From JAEUIX01 sp046156035 (GTDB lineage Bacteria > Planctomycetota > Phycisphaerae > Phycisphaerales > UBA1924): 64,000 nucleotides of DNA. The translations under genes and the position numbers were made by a program. Positions 16,038-23,370 of this stretch are shown piece after piece. Location of the stretch: NCBI GenBank assembly GCA_046156035.1, contig JBJXEW010000054.1:1-64000 (forward strand), given 5' to 3'. The notes beneath the pieces are model-generated. The model searched no databases and was not told the DNA's origin. It worked only from the letters and a program-made list of their open reading frames with translations. How positions within the stretch are numbered: position 1 is the first letter of the stretch; each line of letters opens with the position of its first letter.

Positions 16038-16694
16038 GTGCGATGCGACATCTGCGGCAACGAGGCCACGCATCACGAGATCATCATCACCGGCGGCCAG
16101 CATCGGGCCCGCAATCTCTGCGATCAGTGCGCCCGCAAGCAGGGCGCGCTGGGCGCCGTGCTTCCCGGTTCGCAGGCAGGTTTGCCAACGCTCAAGGCCC
16201 TTGAGCAGGCCATGGCCACCGCGCTCTCGAGCGCTGCGGATGCGGAGGGGGGTGCTGAAGGAACACACCCAACCAACCCGGGCCCTGCCGGACCCGCGCC
16301 GGGTGGCGAGAAGGCGAAGGCACCCACGCCCACGTGCCCCTCATGCGGCCTGCTCTTCCGGCAGTTTCGCGAAACCGGGCGGCTGGGGTGTGAGGGCTGT
16401 TACGAGGCGTTTGCCGCCCAACTCGCGCCCCTGATCGCGCGGGCGCACGAGGGTGCCACGCATCACGCGGGCCGCGGACCCGCCCGCCAGGGTGCGGGGC
16501 AGCCGGCCGCGCCGGCCCCGCCATCTGCGCCCCCGGCGGAGTTGCTCAGACGGGCCAACGAACTGCGGGCGCAACTCGAGGCGGCCATCGCGTGCGAGCA
16601 GTACGAACGTGCGGCGAGCCTCCGCGATCAACTCCGCAGGTTTGGAGGGGCGTCCGACGTGCCGCCCGCGCCCGGCAGGGAGCCGGGGCAATGA
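16038..16694 (+). CDS. mcsA: Protein-arginine kinase activator McsA-like
   Basis: 218 residues from a GTG start. McsA is a zinc-binding partner that stimulates the arginine kinase McsB. Two paired-Cys zinc modules are visible: CDICG with LCDQCARKQ at residues 3-37, and CPSCGLLFRQFRE with CEGCYEAF at about 97-120. The C-terminal 45 residues are a UVR (UvrB/UvrC) helix-hairpin (ELLRRANELRAQLEAAIACE, then QYERAASLRDQLRR). A low-complexity Ala/Pro/Gly linker separates the parts. It overlaps mcsB by 4 nt (ATGA), so the two are translationally coupled. The usual Firmicutes neighbours ctsR and clpC are absent. Confidence 0.9.
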   Translation: MRCDICGNEATHHEIIITGGQHRARNLCDQCARKQGALGAVLPGSQAGLPTLKALEQAMATALSSAADAEGGAEGTHPTNPGPAGPAPGGEKAKAPTPTCPSCGLLFRQFRETGRLGCEGCYEAFAAQLAPLIARAHEGATHHAGRGPARQGAGQPAAPAPPSAPPAELLRRANELRAQLEAAIACEQYERAASLRDQLRRFGGASDVPPAPGREPGQ

Positions 16695-17857
16695 ACGACG
16701 GCTGTGGACCGCTTTCGCTCGCGGCCGTGCGCCGCGGCGCTCCGTGGCTGCTCGGTCAGGGCGCGGAGGGCGACGTGGTGATCTCGTCGCGGGTGCGCCT
16801 GGCGCGCAACATCGCCGGGAGCCCTTTTCCGCACCGTGCCATGGCCGATCAGCGCGCACGCGTGCTCGCCTCATGCAAAGACGCGCTGGTGAAGGTGACT
16901 GCGCCACAGCCTGGCGCGCCACGGCTGGCCTGGGTCGATGTGCACGCGCTCCCCGCGATCGCGCGCACCGTGCTGGTGGAACGCCACATCATGAGCAAGG
17001 AACTGGCCAGGGGCGCGGGCGCTCTTTCGGGGCAGGGCGGCGCGGCCCCGGTGGCCGACGCACCGCCCGCGGACGCGGCGGCGCCGGCACCCACGTGGGC
17101 GCGCGGGCTTGCGGTGTCGGTGCCCGACGAGATGCTGTCGGTCATGGTGAACGAAGAGGACCACCTGCGGCTGCAGGTCGTGCTGCCGGGCCTCTCGCTG
17201 GCCCGGGCCCACCTTTGTGCGGTCCAGGCTGACGAGGGGTTGGGGCGTGTGCTGGACTACGCGTTCTCGGCCCGATTCGGGTTTCTCACGGCCTGTCCCA
17301 CCAACGTGGGCGGCGGTGTTCGCATGAGCGTGATGCTGCACCTGCCCGCGCTGCGGTTGACCGGCGAGATCGAGAGGGCGCGGCGTGCCGCCAAAGACCT
17401 GAACCTGGCGGTCCGCGGCTTTTATGGCGAGGGTTCGGAATCCATCGGCGACCTCTACCAGATCTCAAACCAGACCACGCTGGGCCGCTCCGAGGAACAG
17501 ATCCTGCGGGGGCTGGAGCGTGAGATTCTGCCGCAGGTGCTCGACTACGAACGGGCCGCACGCCGGGTGCTGGTCGAGCGGAAGCGACGACTTCTGGAAG
17601 ACCACGTGTTTCGCGCGCTGGGCATCTTGCGGCACGCGCGGCTGCTGGCACCGGACGAGGCCCTTGCGCTCCTGAGCATGGTTCGACTGGGCGTGCTCAC
17701 GGGCCTGATCCAGGACGTGACCGAGCAGGCCGTGAACCCGCTCTTCGTGCTGGCACAACCCGCGCACGTGCAGTGGCTTGCGGGCCGCGAACTCGACCAG
17801 CAGCAGCGGCGTGAGGCCCGCGCGGATGTGGTCCGGCGGCAACTGGGGGGGCCTTAG
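16691..17857 (+). CDS. mcsB: Protein-arginine kinase McsB
   Basis: 388 residues. McsB transfers phosphate from ATP to arginine side chains; in Bacillus this marks proteins for ClpCP and inactivates the CtsR repressor. The phosphagen-kinase catalytic domain is intact: VVISSRVRLARNI (about 29-41), the VNEEDHLRLQ active-site loop (about 154), CPTNVGGGVRMSVMLHLP (catalytic Cys, about 201) and YQISNQTTLGRSEEQI (about 257). A roughly 35-residue Ala/Gly/Pro-rich insertion lies between about 105 and 140, absent from the Bacillus protein as I know it. The start is the ATG overlapping the mcsA stop. A CtsR-independent role must be assumed from this context. Confidence 0.92.
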   Translation: MNDGCGPLSLAAVRRGAPWLLGQGAEGDVVISSRVRLARNIAGSPFPHRAMADQRARVLASCKDALVKVTAPQPGAPRLAWVDVHALPAIARTVLVERHIMSKELARGAGALSGQGGAAPVADAPPADAAAPAPTWARGLAVSVPDEMLSVMVNEEDHLRLQVVLPGLSLARAHLCAVQADEGLGRVLDYAFSARFGFLTACPTNVGGGVRMSVMLHLPALRLTGEIERARRAAKDLNLAVRGFYGEGSESIGDLYQISNQTTLGRSEEQILRGLEREILPQVLDYERAARRVLVERKRRLLEDHVFRALGILRHARLLAPDEALALLSMVRLGVLTGLIQDVTEQAVNPLFVLAQPAHVQWLAGRELDQQQRREARADVVRRQLGGP

Positions 17858-18006
17858 GTGCCGGGCGGGGGGGGTGGGCTCCGGAGTCCGCGGCTGCAAC
17901 CCAGTCTCACTCGACGGAGATTGCCGCGGAGGTATGGATGTGCGGCCCGTCTGGGATCGTGAATCCACGGGCTTCTCGGACTCAAGGCGCATCCCGGGTT
18001 TGCCGT

Positions 18007-18012
18007 TATACT
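18007..18012 (+). promoter_or_regulatory. Putative -10 element TATACT
   Basis: TATACT, then 6 nt, then an ATG at 18019 that opens an 8-codon ORF directly before the isomerase-like gene. Confidence 0.4.
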
Positions 18013-18018
18013 CTCGCC

Positions 18019-18045
18019 ATGCCCACCCACTCTGGAGCCGGATGA
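18019..18045 (+). CDS. Possible 8-residue leader peptide MPTHSGAG
   Basis: The ATG at 18019 lies 6 nt after a TATACT box, the spacing seen at other predicted leaderless starts. The frame reads MPTHSGAG and stops at TGA 18043-18045, immediately followed in the same frame by the ATG of the next gene at 18046. Ribosomes could terminate and restart without moving. Alternatively the mRNA starts further upstream and this is chance. Confidence 0.3.
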   Translation: MPTHSGAG

Positions 18046-18870
18046 ATGGCGGTTTTGGCGTGTATCGCGCCATTTGGATTCAGTTTCGATCCGGTCCGGT
18101 TTCTGGCCGCGTATCGCGCCGTGGGGTGTACCACTGCGCAGTTTTATCGCAATGAACAGAAGCCCCCGACGGTGGCTCAGGCGCTCGCGGCATCGGACCA
18201 GGCGGGCATCCGCTTCGACTCCATCCACGGGGTGTTCGGGTTTCACCTTGATCCCAGTTCCAGCGATGCCCGCCACCGTCAGCGGTGTCTGGAGATTTAC
18301 GAGGCTGAGGGCAAACTGGCAAGCGATTTGGGTGGCCCGATGGTGGTGGTTCACCCCGCCGCGTGGAACCCGGGCATGCGGATGATGACGCGTGAGGAGG
18401 TGGAGCGGGTGAGCGAGGCGCGCTGGCCGCTTCTGGACGATTTCATGCGGCGGCTGGCGGAGACGGGCGAGCGGCTGGGGATCACCTACCTGATCGAGAA
18501 CCAGCCGATGAACTGCCCCCTGGGCCATGACACGGTGCGGCTGAGCAAGGCGGTGCTGGCGGTGAACTCCCCGCGAATCCGCATGTGCTTGGACACGGGC
18601 CACGCGAACATGACGGGCGACGTCGTGGAGACGACCCGCAAGGCCCTTCCGGCGATCGCCTACTTCCACATCCACGACAACGACTCGAAGATCGACGACC
18701 ACCGGATGCCCTTTGACGGCGGCATCAACTGGCCGAAACTGGCGGAGGTGTTCGTGGAGGCGGGGGACAGCGTGCCGCGCATGCTGGAGGTGTTCTACGA
18801 CGAGGCCCGCGTGGAGGAGATGGGCAAGAACGGGCTGGCGAAGAAATTGAAGGACGCGAGCGCGACGTGA
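18046..18870 (+). CDS. Sugar phosphate isomerase/epimerase-like TIM-barrel protein
   Basis: 274 residues, of the xylose-isomerase-like/AP-endonuclease-2 TIM-barrel superfamily. Metal-ligand positions expected for this fold can be placed: His in VVVHPAAWNPG, Glu in TYLIENQPMN, Asp and His in MCLDTGHANM, His in YFHIHDNDSKIDDHRMPF, and a late Glu in MLEVFYDE. Substrates in this family range from sugars to nucleic acids and the sequence does not fix one; the HIHDNDSKxDxHxxP segment resembles inosose/hexulose isomerase-type members. It stands between mcsB and tRNA-Arg with no functional partner nearby. Confidence 0.8.
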   Translation: MAVLACIAPFGFSFDPVRFLAAYRAVGCTTAQFYRNEQKPPTVAQALAASDQAGIRFDSIHGVFGFHLDPSSSDARHRQRCLEIYEAEGKLASDLGGPMVVVHPAAWNPGMRMMTREEVERVSEARWPLLDDFMRRLAETGERLGITYLIENQPMNCPLGHDTVRLSKAVLAVNSPRIRMCLDTGHANMTGDVVETTRKALPAIAYFHIHDNDSKIDDHRMPFDGGINWPKLAEVFVEAGDSVPRMLEVFYDEARVEEMGKNGLAKKLKDASAT

Positions 18871-18925
18871 GCGAGGGGAAGTTGACGGGTTGGCGCTGGC
18901 AAACTGCACGCCGGCGTGCTGGCAC

Positions 18926-18953
18926 TTGTCCGAACGTTCCGGGGCACTATCCT
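18926..18953 (+). promoter_or_regulatory. Promoter of tRNA-Arg
   Basis: TTGTCC (18926-18931) and TATCCT (18948-18953) are separated by 16 nt, and the mature tRNA begins 13 nt after the -10 box. It is one of the two best -35/-10 pairs in the window. Confidence 0.6.
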
Positions 18954-18966
18954 TGTCCATTGACGT

Positions 18967-19040
18967 GCGGGCGTAGCTCAATTGGATAGAGCAGCTGACT
19001 ACGGATCAGCAGGTTGGGGGTTCGACTCCCTCCGCCCGCG
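18967..19040 (+). tRNA. tRNA-Arg (anticodon ACG)
   Basis: 74 nt with a complete cloverleaf: acceptor GCGGGCG (18967-18973) pairs with CGCCCGC (19033-19039), discriminator G19040. The D arm has GCTC...GAGC, the anticodon arm GCTGA-CTACGGA-TCAGC gives anticodon ACG, and the T arm contains GGTTCGACTCC. The A34 would be edited to inosine to read CGU, CGC and CGA. CCA is not encoded. Confidence 0.96.
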
Positions 19041-19056
19041 TTTGGCGACTTTGCAC

Positions 19057-19078
19057 GACGGCCCCTTTCGGGGCCGTC
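19057..19078 (+). terminator. Hairpin downstream of tRNA-Arg
   Basis: 9-bp stem GACGGCCCC / GGGGCCGTC with a TTTC loop, 16 nt after the tRNA. There is no T-run after it, so termination or 3'-end processing is only probable. Confidence 0.5.
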
Positions 19079-19133
19079 TGCACATGCGGGCGCGGCGTGC
19101 GGTGGCCCGCACACAGCCCGAGGGGAAGACCGC

Positions 19134-20498
19134 TTGGCGCATGCCGATCCACTCGGAAGGCTGACCACCCCGGAGCGGATCGGGCTGGTGGCGCTGGCCG
19201 CGGTCGCGCTGGTGTTTGGCGCTGAAACACTCCGGCGGTCGGCGTTCATGGAACGGCGCATGACCGATGCGGAGGTGTTCTTTCGTGCCGGGTGGGCGGT
19301 GCGGGCCGGGGCCGACATTTACGAAGTGACGGACACCAACGGGTGGCACTACCTCTACCCGTCGATTTTTTCCGTGGTGATGGCGCCGCTGGCGGTGCCG
19401 CCGGCGGGTGAGGCGATGGGGTGGACGCTTCCGTACGCGGCGGCGGTGGGGGTGTGGTATCTCATCAGCCTGGGCTTGCTGGTGTTGGCCCTGCACTGGA
19501 TGGCACAGGCGATTGAAGAGAGCGGGGCCGGGTGGGGGCGCGGGCCGCCGCGGACGGGCAGCCGCGCGTGGTGGACGCTGCGTGTGTGGCCGCTGCTGGC
19601 GTGCCTTGTGGCGGTGGGGGCAACGCTCTCGCGTGGGCAGGTGGCGATCATCTTGCTTGCGCTGCTGGCACGGATGACGCTGGAGGCCGTGCGTGGGCGG
19701 GGCGGGCGCGCGGGCGTTTGGTTGGCGGGGGCGATTGCGCTCAAGGTGATCCCGGCGTTCGTGCTGGTGGTGCCCGGCCTGCGGCGAGACTGGCGGTGGC
19801 TGGCTGGGTGCGGTGCGGGCCTGGTGGTGCTGCTGGTGGTGCTGCCCGCGCTGGTGTTCGGCCCGACGCGCACGATGGAGTATCACGCCAAGTGGGTGGA
19901 CGTGATGTTCCGGCCCGCGCTCGCGGCGGGGGCGACACCGGCGGACAAGAGCCGTTGGGAGGAGATTCACTCCTTCCGGCGGATTGATAATCAGTCGCCA
20001 CTCTCGGTGATGCATCACGCCGCGTGGGCGGGCACACCGCTGGCGGAGCGGCCGGAGCGGCCGGCACGCTGGACGCAGGTGGCTCACCTTGGCCTCGTGG
20101 GCGTGATGACGCTGACCACCGCGCTCGCAGCGGGTTTTCGATTTGGGAGGCTGCGTGCGGAATGGGCGGCCAAGTCCACGCCGCTGGTGGTAGGGGCGTT
20201 CGTGTGCGTCATGCTCGCGGCCACGCCCGTGTGCCAGCCGGATTACTTCACGCTGGCGATCCCCGCCGTGGCGGCGTTGATCGGCGCGAGTATGGCGCGA
20301 CGGAGCGACGCGGGAATCTCGCCCGCCAGCATGGCGTGCATCGGTCTGTATGTGCTGGCGAACCTTTTGCCCAAGTTCAATGGGCTGGAGGCGTTGAAGA
20401 TGTACGGCATGGCGACCGCCGCGAACATCGGGCTGTGGGCGCTGTGCGTGCGGGAGTTGTGGCGGGGGACCGAATTCGAAATAGCAAATGGCAAATAG
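19134..20498 (+). CDS. Multi-spanning membrane protein of the GT87 (DUF2029) type
   Basis: 454 residues from a TTG start at 19134, chosen because AGGGGAAG lies 5-12 nt upstream and every earlier in-frame option runs into the tRNA. Around ten hydrophobic spans are visible, e.g. IGLVALAAVALVFGAE, WYLISLGLLVLALHWM, LAGCGAGLVVLLVVLPALVF and a late PDYFTLAIPAVAALIGA. DADVFFRAGWAVRAGADIYE-like wording (here TDAEVFFRAGWAVRAGADIY) and LSRGQVAIILLALL match polyprenyl-phosphomannose-dependent mannosyltransferase-type GT87 proteins, in which the first loop Asp is catalytic. The acceptor is unknown. The last codons (IANGK) are written by the heptamer repeat described next, so the C-terminus has been extended or replaced by it. 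Confidence 0.75.
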   Translation: MAHADPLGRLTTPERIGLVALAAVALVFGAETLRRSAFMERRMTDAEVFFRAGWAVRAGADIYEVTDTNGWHYLYPSIFSVVMAPLAVPPAGEAMGWTLPYAAAVGVWYLISLGLLVLALHWMAQAIEESGAGWGRGPPRTGSRAWWTLRVWPLLACLVAVGATLSRGQVAIILLALLARMTLEAVRGRGGRAGVWLAGAIALKVIPAFVLVVPGLRRDWRWLAGCGAGLVVLLVVLPALVFGPTRTMEYHAKWVDVMFRPALAAGATPADKSRWEEIHSFRRIDNQSPLSVMHHAAWAGTPLAERPERPARWTQVAHLGLVGVMTLTTALAAGFRFGRLRAEWAAKSTPLVVGAFVCVMLAATPVCQPDYFTLAIPAVAALIGASMARRSDAGISPASMACIGLYVLANLLPKFNGLEALKMYGMATAANIGLWALCVRELWRGTEFEIANGK

Positions 20499-20558
20499 CA
20501 AATCAACGCCATGCAGGCCGTGCCGTGTCTGATTTGCCCTTTGCCCTTTGCCCTTTGC
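20479..20558. repeat. Heptamer repeats facing each other
   Basis: Units of AGCAAAT/GGCAAAT (20482-20503) run through the GT87 stop codon; then TTTGCCC units (about 20533-20558) run as CCTTTGCCCTTTGCCCTTTG. The two blocks are roughly inverted copies (GCAAATAGCAAATC against GATTTGCCCTTTGC) and could fold into a hairpin that ends the GT87 mRNA. Confidence 0.6.
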
Positions 20559-20572
20559 TCGTTGGTCCCCTC

Positions 20573-20869
20573 TCACGGCATGCCGTAAAAGCCGCCGTGC
20601 TGGTTTTTGATGCGGCCTTGCTTGGCCAGTTCCGCCCACACCGCCGGCGGGAACTCGCGCGGCGGCTCGATCCCCGCGATGTTGGACGGCTTGCCGCCCG
20701 TGGTGGGACGGCCGCCGCCGAGGCGGGATTCCTGGTCCAGGCGCGTGAGTTTCCAGCGCTTCTTGAAGGCGTTGAACGCGGACTTGAGCACGGCCGGGTC
20801 GAGCGGAGCCGGTGCGGGCGTGGCTGCGGGTTGCGGGTGAGGTGTGTTGGCGGGTTCGGGTGTGGTCAT
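20573..20869 (-). CDS. Conserved small hypothetical protein
   Basis: 98 residues, 18% Pro/Ala-rich at the N-terminus (first 25 residues), then a compact charged part: PAVLKSAFNAFKKRWKLTRL, RLGGGRPTTGGKPSNIAGIE and PREFPPAVWAELAKQGRIKN. There is no signal peptide, membrane span or Cys. I recall similar short proteins in other planctomycetes but cannot name a function; the basic helices and Gly-rich middle would suit nucleic-acid binding (speculative). It is transcribed opposite to both neighbours. Confidence 0.6.
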   Translation of the reverse strand: MTTPEPANTPHPQPAATPAPAPLDPAVLKSAFNAFKKRWKLTRLDQESRLGGGRPTTGGKPSNIAGIEPPREFPPAVWAELAKQGRIKNQHGGFYGMP

Positions 20870-20983
20870 GGTGATGGTCGATCTGGTGCAAGCGGATGGG
20901 CCACGCCACGAGGATAGGGCCAGCGAGCGGCGCGCTCAGGTGCAACGGTGTTGCAGAAACGGGGGTACACTCGGTCCCTACCG

Positions 20984-21691
20984 ATGAGCACGCCAACGCA
21001 CCACGCGATGACGATTGCTGGACTCAAGTTCCGCTACGGCGGCGACGCGGCCTCTCCGTGGGTGGTGAACGTGCCGTCGCTGTCGCTGGCACGCGGCGAG
21101 CAGGCCTTGGTGGTGGGCCGTTCTGGGCGAGGCAAGAGCACGCTGCTGCAGATCATCGCGGGGCTGATGCGGCCGACGGAGGGGCGGGTTGAGATCGGCG
21201 GGACGGACCTACACGCGATGGGTGAGGGGGCGCGGGACCAGTTCCGCGGGCGGTCCATCGGCATGGTCTTTCAGACGTTGAACCTGTTGCAGGGTTTTTC
21301 CGCGGCGGAGAACGTGATGGCTGCGCTCATGTTCGGAGCGGTGCCGGCGCGTGAGCATCGGGCCAGGGCGGAGTCGCTGTTGCGACGGCTGGGTGTGGAG
21401 CGGCCCGATAGCCTGGCGGAGGAACTGAGCGTGGGGCAGCAGCAGCGCGTGGCCGTGGCCCGGGCGGTGGCGTGCGACCCGGTGCTGGTGCTGGCGGATG
21501 AGCCGACGGCGAGCCTGGACCCGGAGAATGCGGGTGTGGCGATGGATTTGCTCCAGCAGTCGTGCCGCGAGAAGAACGCGGCGTTGCTGTGCGTGAGCCA
21601 CGACCCGGCGATGTCGGCGAGGTTTGCACGGCGGACGAGCCTGGACGAGTTGGCGGGCATGGTGCCGGCGGCGGTGGGGGGGCAGGGCTGA
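20984..21691 (+). CDS. ABC transporter ATP-binding protein, LolD/MacB type
   Basis: 235 residues. Walker A VVGRSGRGKST (about 43-53), Q-loop in MVFQTLNLLQGFSAAENV, signature LSVGQQQRVAVARA, Walker B VLVLADEPTASLD and the H-loop CVSHD are all present. The signature reads LSVGQ rather than LSGGQ, a tolerated change. The sequence around the Q-loop is typical of the LolD/FtsE/MacB group, which work with FtsX-fold permeases rather than classical transporters. The start ATG 20984 is preferred over ATG 21008; TACACT lies 12 nt upstream. It overlaps the permease gene by 1 nt. Confidence 0.9.
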   Translation: MSTPTHHAMTIAGLKFRYGGDAASPWVVNVPSLSLARGEQALVVGRSGRGKSTLLQIIAGLMRPTEGRVEIGGTDLHAMGEGARDQFRGRSIGMVFQTLNLLQGFSAAENVMAALMFGAVPAREHRARAESLLRRLGVERPDSLAEELSVGQQQRVAVARAVACDPVLVLADEPTASLDPENAGVAMDLLQQSCREKNAALLCVSHDPAMSARFARRTSLDELAGMVPAAVGGQG

Positions 21692-22959
21692 TGGCGCTCA
21701 CCGACATGGGCATCGTGGTGCGGAGTTTGCGTGTGCGCCTCTTCTCGACGGCCACGACGGTGGCGCTCGTGGGCGTGTCGGTCGCGCTCATGCTCACGAT
21801 TCTGAGCATGCGCGAGGCCGGCCGGCGGGCCTTCGAGCGCGGCACGGGGAACATGCACATCCTCGTCTCCGCCGATGCCAGCCCGCTGGTGAGCGTGCTC
21901 AACAGCGTCTTCTACGCGCGGGCCCCGCAGCGGGCGCTCGAATGGACCCGCTTCGAGCAGATCGCCAGCGACCCCCGTGTGGACTGGGCGATTCCGGTCC
22001 AGCAGGGCGATTCGTTCCGCGGCTTTCCGACCATGGCGACGACGCCGGAGTTCTTCACCAAGTTCAAGCCCGATGCGGACACCGAGTGGAAACTGGCCGC
22101 GGGGGCGTTCTTCGGCGGGCACTTTGATGTGGTGATGGGCGCGACGGCGGCCCGCGAGACGGGCGTGCAGGTGGGTGAGAAGATCGTCATCGCCCACGGC
22201 ATGGGCGAGGGCGCCCACGGGCACGATGAGCACGCCATGACGGTGGCGGGCGTTCTCGAACCGACGGGGTCTGCCCATGACCGGGCGGTGTTCATCAGCG
22301 TCATGAGCACGTGGCTGATCCACGCCGAGGAGAACCGCTTGGCCGAGAGCGCGGACGCTGCTGAGCCCACGCCGGAGAACCTGCTGCCCGCTGAGAAACA
22401 GATCACGGGCGCGTACATCGCCGTGAAGGGCCGCGCCGGCTCCAGCGCACCGCCGATGGTGCCCGTGGTCTTCAACGACCTGCGCAAGGACCCGTCGATC
22501 ACGGTGGCCCTGCCCGGCCAGGAGATCGGCAAGTTGTTCACCATCGTGTCGAACATCGACCAGGTTTTTGTGGCTCTGGCCGCGGCGGTGCTGGTGTGCA
22601 GCGGGTTCGCGGTGATGCTCGCGCTCTACAACTCGATGGACCAGCGGCGGCGGCAGATCGCGGTGCTGCGTGTGCTGGGGGCCAGCCGCGCGAGGGTGTT
22701 CGGGTTGATCCTGAGCGAGAGCGCGGTGATCGGCCTTGCGGGTGCCGCGGCGGGCGTGCTGATCTGCCTGGTGGGCGTGCAGATGACGGCGAGCGTGATG
22801 AAGGCACGCCTGGGGCTGGTGATCGACGCGGCGATTGACCCGCGCATGGCGATTGTGGTGGCGGGGGGCACGCTGCTGCTGGCGTGCGTGGCGGGGCTGG
22901 TGCCGGCGGTGATGGGTTACCGCACGAGCGTGGCCCGGAGTTTGAGGCCGTTTGCGTGA
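21691..22959 (+). CDS. ABC transporter permease, FtsX/MacB-like
   Basis: 422 residues. The topology is that of the type VII (MacB/LolCE) permeases: one N-terminal span (TVALVGVSVALMLTILSM), a large periplasmic domain (residues 45-285) and three C-terminal spans (VALAAAVLVCSGFAVMLALY, VIGLAGAAAGVLICLVGVQM, AIVVAGGTLLLACVAGLVPA). The coupling segment RRRQIAVLRVLGASRARVF before the penultimate span is diagnostic. The periplasmic part has a His-rich loop (HGMGEGAHGHDEHAM) near residue 170, a possible metal site. With the ATPase it may extract lipoproteins or export an unknown substrate; there is no periplasmic adaptor gene nearby. Confidence 0.88.
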   Translation: MALTDMGIVVRSLRVRLFSTATTVALVGVSVALMLTILSMREAGRRAFERGTGNMHILVSADASPLVSVLNSVFYARAPQRALEWTRFEQIASDPRVDWAIPVQQGDSFRGFPTMATTPEFFTKFKPDADTEWKLAAGAFFGGHFDVVMGATAARETGVQVGEKIVIAHGMGEGAHGHDEHAMTVAGVLEPTGSAHDRAVFISVMSTWLIHAEENRLAESADAAEPTPENLLPAEKQITGAYIAVKGRAGSSAPPMVPVVFNDLRKDPSITVALPGQEIGKLFTIVSNIDQVFVALAAAVLVCSGFAVMLALYNSMDQRRRQIAVLRVLGASRARVFGLILSESAVIGLAGAAAGVLICLVGVQMTASVMKARLGLVIDAAIDPRMAIVVAGGTLLLACVAGLVPAVMGYRTSVARSLRPFA

Positions 22960-22988
22960 AGATGTGGTGCCACGCTCGGCCCCTTGTT

Positions 22989-23333
22989 TCATCCCGCGGG
23001 CGGCTGAAGGAGCCAACTTGGCTGCTTCAGCGGGAGCAGCATCGCCAAGAGCCACAGCACGCCGAACGCGATGAATAGGCCGGGCACTTCGATGTCAACG
23101 CTCAGGCGTCCCGTCTGCCGCAGGATGGAGGCGATTGACGCGAGGACAAAAAAGGGCCCCACGACGACCGAGAAGCGGTCGATGCCGCTCAGGGCCAGCG
23201 TCAGCAGCCCGACGACACCAAGCCCACCGGTCCACAGCCAGTTCACACCCGGGATGATGTGCAGGTTTGTGAGTAGCCATCCGAGGCCTACGGCCACGAC
23301 GAGCAGCGGGAGGACGACGCGTTTGAGGACCAT
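22989..23333 (-). CDS. Small four-span membrane protein
   Basis: 114 residues, hydrophobic throughout, with spans at about 7-22 (LPLLVVAVGLGWLLTNL), 32-50, 56-72 (FSVVVGPFFVLASIASIL) and 86-102 (LFIAFGVLWLLAMLLPL). The layout resembles LiaF/LiaI-type and DUF5668-like membrane proteins, which take part in envelope stress systems in other phyla, but there is no firm motif. TACACT lies exactly 6 nt before the ATG on the minus strand (23340-23345), suggesting a leaderless mRNA. Confidence 0.65.
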   Translation of the reverse strand: MVLKRVVLPLLVVAVGLGWLLTNLHIIPGVNWLWTGGLGVVGLLTLALSGIDRFSVVVGPFFVLASIASILRQTGRLSVDIEVPGLFIAFGVLWLLAMLLPLKQPSWLLQPPAG

Positions 23334-23339
23334 GGCCCG

Positions 23340-23345
23340 AGTGTA
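23340..23345 (-). promoter_or_regulatory. Putative -10 element TACACT
   Basis: Six nt upstream of the membrane-protein ATG at 23333, the modal spacing seen for this motif here. Confidence 0.4.
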
Positions 23346-23370
23346 CGGGGCGCTGGCCTCGGCCGCCTTT

